A DNA stretch of 7,860 nt from an uncultured Polyangiaceae bacterium (GTDB taxonomy: Bacteria > Myxococcota_A > Polyangia > Polyangiales > Polyangiaceae). The notes beneath the pieces were generated by a model, which saw only the letters and a list, made by a program, of their open reading frames with translations, ran no database searches and had not been told where the DNA came from. Shown in pieces: positions 6,322 through 7,860 of the stretch (position 1 is the stretch's first letter; every line of letters begins with the position of its first letter). Where the stretch lies: assembly GCA_938004815.1 (NCBI GenBank), contig CALKVR010000518.1:1-7860 (forward strand). The letters are read 5' to 3'. The position numbers and the translations under genes are program-made.

Positions 6322-6723
6322 TCAAGGCGGCGGGTAGCTGCCGGGGACGCTCTCGACACCGGGGAGCGCCGACTCGGCGATGTCGACCGCGAGCGCGTAC
6401 TGAGCTGCCGTGCGCATCCCCTCGAGCCGGCCGATCTCGAGGCCGTTTCGGAAAAACACCAAGGTGGGAAATCGCTGGATGCGGCAGAGCCGCGCCGGGC
6501 CCGGCTCGACCACCGAATCGATGCGCACGAGGCGCGCGCGGCCCTGCACCATGGGCTGCAGCTCGGCGAGCCGCGCGCCGATGAGGCCGGTGTCGGCGTC
6601 GACCTTGCGCAGGAACGCGACCACGACGACGCCGTGCGCCTCGAGCACGTCGGAGAGGAAACTGAGCTCGTTCAACCAGGGGACGGGCTCGATCGGGCTC
6701 TGGGGAGGCGTGTCGGCGATCAT
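6322..6723 (-). CDS. Thioredoxin-fold protein lacking the CxxC active site
   Basis: 133 residues from ATG 6723. The order of elements fits thioredoxin: strand VVVVAF (32-37), helix with LAEL (52-55), strand ARLVRID (63-69), then QRFPTLVFFRNGLEIGRLEG (83-102), which matches the thioredoxin cis-Pro block, with cis-Pro86. The place where thioredoxin has WCGPC reads RKVDADTGLI (39-48), without cysteines; the single Cys is Cys80, so disulfide exchange of the usual kind is not possible. No signal peptide is seen, so it is probably cytoplasmic. It could be a chaperone-like or binding protein, or act on the adjacent hydrolase, but this is inference. No strong Shine-Dalgarno precedes the start. It is the first gene before the hydrolase gene on the same strand (40-bp gap). 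Confidence 0.82.
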   Translation of the reverse strand: MIADTPPQSPIEPVPWLNELSFLSDVLEAHGVVVVAFLRKVDADTGLIGARLAELQPMVQGRARLVRIDSVVEPGPARLCRIQRFPTLVFFRNGLEIGRLEGMRTAAQYALAVDIAESALPGVESVPGSYPPP

Positions 6724-6759
6724 GCTGCGTGGGGACTACGCCGAACACGCCACGTGGTT

Positions 6760-6771
6760 CCGCTCGAGCGG
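6760..6771. promoter_or_regulatory. 12-bp perfect palindrome upstream of the thioredoxin-fold gene
   Basis: CCGCTCGAGCGG reads the same on both strands and sits 36 bp before the ATG at 6723. A second, shorter palindrome CCACGTGG lies beside it at 6750-6757. The location suits an operator for a dimeric regulator of the thioredoxin-fold/hydrolase unit. In GC-rich DNA a 12-bp palindrome can arise by chance, and no promoter boxes are clear nearby. Confidence 0.3.
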
Positions 6772-6831
6772 GCCCGAGCCGCCAGATCGATGGGACAAGG
6801 GCGGCAGACGTAGGCGACGCTGGGCAACGCT

Positions 6832-6847
6832 CGCCCCTGATCGGGCG
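6832..6847 (-). terminator. Small hairpin directly after the VWA gene stop
   Basis: CGCCC (6832-6836), six-base loop, GGGCG (6843-6847) forms a 5-bp GC stem starting one base after the TAG of the VWA gene (complement of 6849-6851). No U-tract follows on minus. It may end or slow transcription before the thioredoxin-fold gene; weak evidence. Confidence 0.3.
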
Positions 6848-6848
6848 C

Positions 6849-7860
6849 CTACTGTTGCTGGAGGTCACGCATGGCGGAGCCGTGGGCGCTGCGGATCCCC
6901 AGCGCGGCTGCTGGCGACTCGTCGAAGCTCTTCGACGGCCGAGGAGCCCCGCCGAGCCCGCGGCCGTGTCCCAAGCCGCCGAACACCGGGGCCGGCGCCG
7001 GCACGAGGGTGTGAATCGTCTTCTTCAACTTCGCGATCTCGTCGACCCGGCCCTTGAGCTCGGCGTCCTCGAACCGCTTCGCGCCCTCTTGAGCGAACTT
7101 GCCGGTCAGGTCGAGGAGCTTCCGGGCGCCCAGCAGGTCGCCGCCCCGGGCCATCGCGATCGCGCGGACGATGCCGTCGGCGACCCGGAGCTTGGAGGCC
7201 TCGTGCTCGACCTCCTTGTTCGCCTCCTTCCAGGCGTCGGGGTTGGCGGACGCCCGGAGCGCCGCGAACTTGCTGGCCGTGACCTCGGCCCCGCCCGCGG
7301 GCGGCTGGTGGTGGACGACGGCATCGAAGAGCTCGACCTTGAGACCATCGCGGTGACCCTTCAGGCGGACGCGCATCACCGTGTCGCGGACCTGGCCCTC
7401 GGTCAGATCGCCGATCGGGATGCGCGCGGTTCGGCCCGCCACCCCCGGCAGGCCGAACGTCTCGAGGATAGTGACCCCGGGCCCGGCCGTGACGTCGACC
7501 CGCGCGTTGCGCGCGACGAGCCGGTTCATCTTGCCGATCTGGTCCTGGAAGACCTTGGAGACCTTCGTCGCGTCCTCGATGAAGTGGAACGTGCCCCCCG
7601 AGCGCTGCGCGATAGACGCCATCAACGTCTCGTCGAACTCGGGCCCCAGGCCGAGCGACGTGATCGGCACCCGCTGCGCCCTCGCCTGATCGGCGAAGGC
7701 GGTGGCGGCCGCGGGGTCGTTGGGGACGCCGTCTCCGACCAGCACGATGCGGTTGATGCCGTCCGCCTTCATGTGCTCTCGGAGCTGGTCGAGGCCCACC
7801 CTGATGCCGCCGGCCATGTCGGTGGTGCCGTCGGCGACGATGCCCGTGATCGCCTTCTTG
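6849..7860 (-). CDS. VWA-domain protein, C-terminal part (N-terminus outside the window)
   Basis: The frame is open to the right edge, giving 336 residues and a TAG stop. The visible start is the middle of a von Willebrand factor A domain: GTTDMAGGI (11-19) carries the MIDAS threonine and RIVLVGDGVPND (37-48) the MIDAS aspartate (Asp43), so divalent-metal binding is likely if the missing DxSxS motif exists upstream. The fold continues through ITSLGLGPEFDETLMASIA and GGTFHFIED to about residue 105. A beta-rich region follows (about 110-190), then a charged helical region (about 200-280, KEANKEVEHEASKLRVAD and KGRVDEIAKLKK), and a Gly/Pro-rich tail. Such proteins are often exported or anchored and bind other proteins, but no signal or anchor can be judged here. 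The partner and role are unknown. An internal ATG at 7817 is not the start, since it lies inside the MIDAS motif. Confidence 0.9.
   Translation of the reverse strand, partial: KKAITGIVADGTTDMAGGIRVGLDQLREHMKADGINRIVLVGDGVPNDPAAATAFADQARAQRVPITSLGLGPEFDETLMASIAQRSGGTFHFIEDATKVSKVFQDQIGKMNRLVARNARVDVTAGPGVTILETFGLPGVAGRTARIPIGDLTEGQVRDTVMRVRLKGHRDGLKVELFDAVVHHQPPAGGAEVTASKFAALRASANPDAWKEANKEVEHEASKLRVADGIVRAIAMARGGDLLGARKLLDLTGKFAQEGAKRFEDAELKGRVDEIAKLKKTIHTLVPAPAPVFGGLGHGRGLGGAPRPSKSFDESPAAALGIRSAHGSAMRDLQQQ

Noticed and set aside
6282..6359. GTG at 6359 as the hydrolase start
   Set aside because: It overlaps the thioredoxin-fold gene and puts 26 polar residues before a well-formed signal peptide.
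1..7860. tRNA, rRNA, CRISPR array, insertion sequence or prophage traces
   Set aside because: I found no cloverleaf, regular repeat-spacer pattern, transposase motif or terminal repeats; coding genes account for nearly all of the window.

Overview
The window is GC-rich and densely coded, about 7.9 kb with nine protein genes and no RNA gene, IS element or CRISPR array that I can see. Strong third-position GC (which produces long false ORFs opposite and alongside the real genes), a secreted hydrolase with a lipoprotein-like leader, a von Willebrand factor A (VWA) protein and many short lineage-type hypothetical genes suggest a myxobacterium-like member of Myxococcota. That placement is inference from style only; no marker gene is present.

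Layout. 1-790 (-): a hypothetical protein with two membrane segments, cut at its C-terminus by the window edge. 837-2300 (+): glutathione-disulfide reductase, divergent from the first gene across 46 bp. 2311-2790 (-): a GreA/GreB-family elongation factor variant, convergent with the reductase (10 bp apart). 2829-3254 (+): unrecognised 141-residue protein, divergent from the Gre gene across 38 bp. 3260-3679 (-): very acidic unrecognised protein, convergent with the previous gene (5 bp apart, with a hairpin over both stops). 3676-3942 (-): small zinc-ribbon protein whose stop overlaps the acidic gene's start (ATGA), so these two form a coupled pair. 4101-6281 (-): large exported alpha/beta-hydrolase-type protein. 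6322-6723 (-): thioredoxin-fold protein without the CxxC active site, 40 bp upstream of the hydrolase. 6849-7860 (-): C-terminal part of a VWA-domain protein whose N-terminus lies beyond the window.

How the genes work together. The reductase keeps glutathione reduced in the cytoplasm and looks like housekeeping redox metabolism; the Gre-like factor would act on stalled RNA polymerase. The thioredoxin-fold gene and the hydrolase probably form one transcription unit, and the zinc-ribbon/acidic pair another. There is no clear pathway uniting the window. The most interesting points are the redox-dead thioredoxin fold, the translationally coupled zinc-ribbon/acidic pair, the cysteine-rich tail of the exported hydrolase, the reductase's C-terminal extension, and a few palindromes or hairpins at gene borders. 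I see no convincing new multi-gene system.
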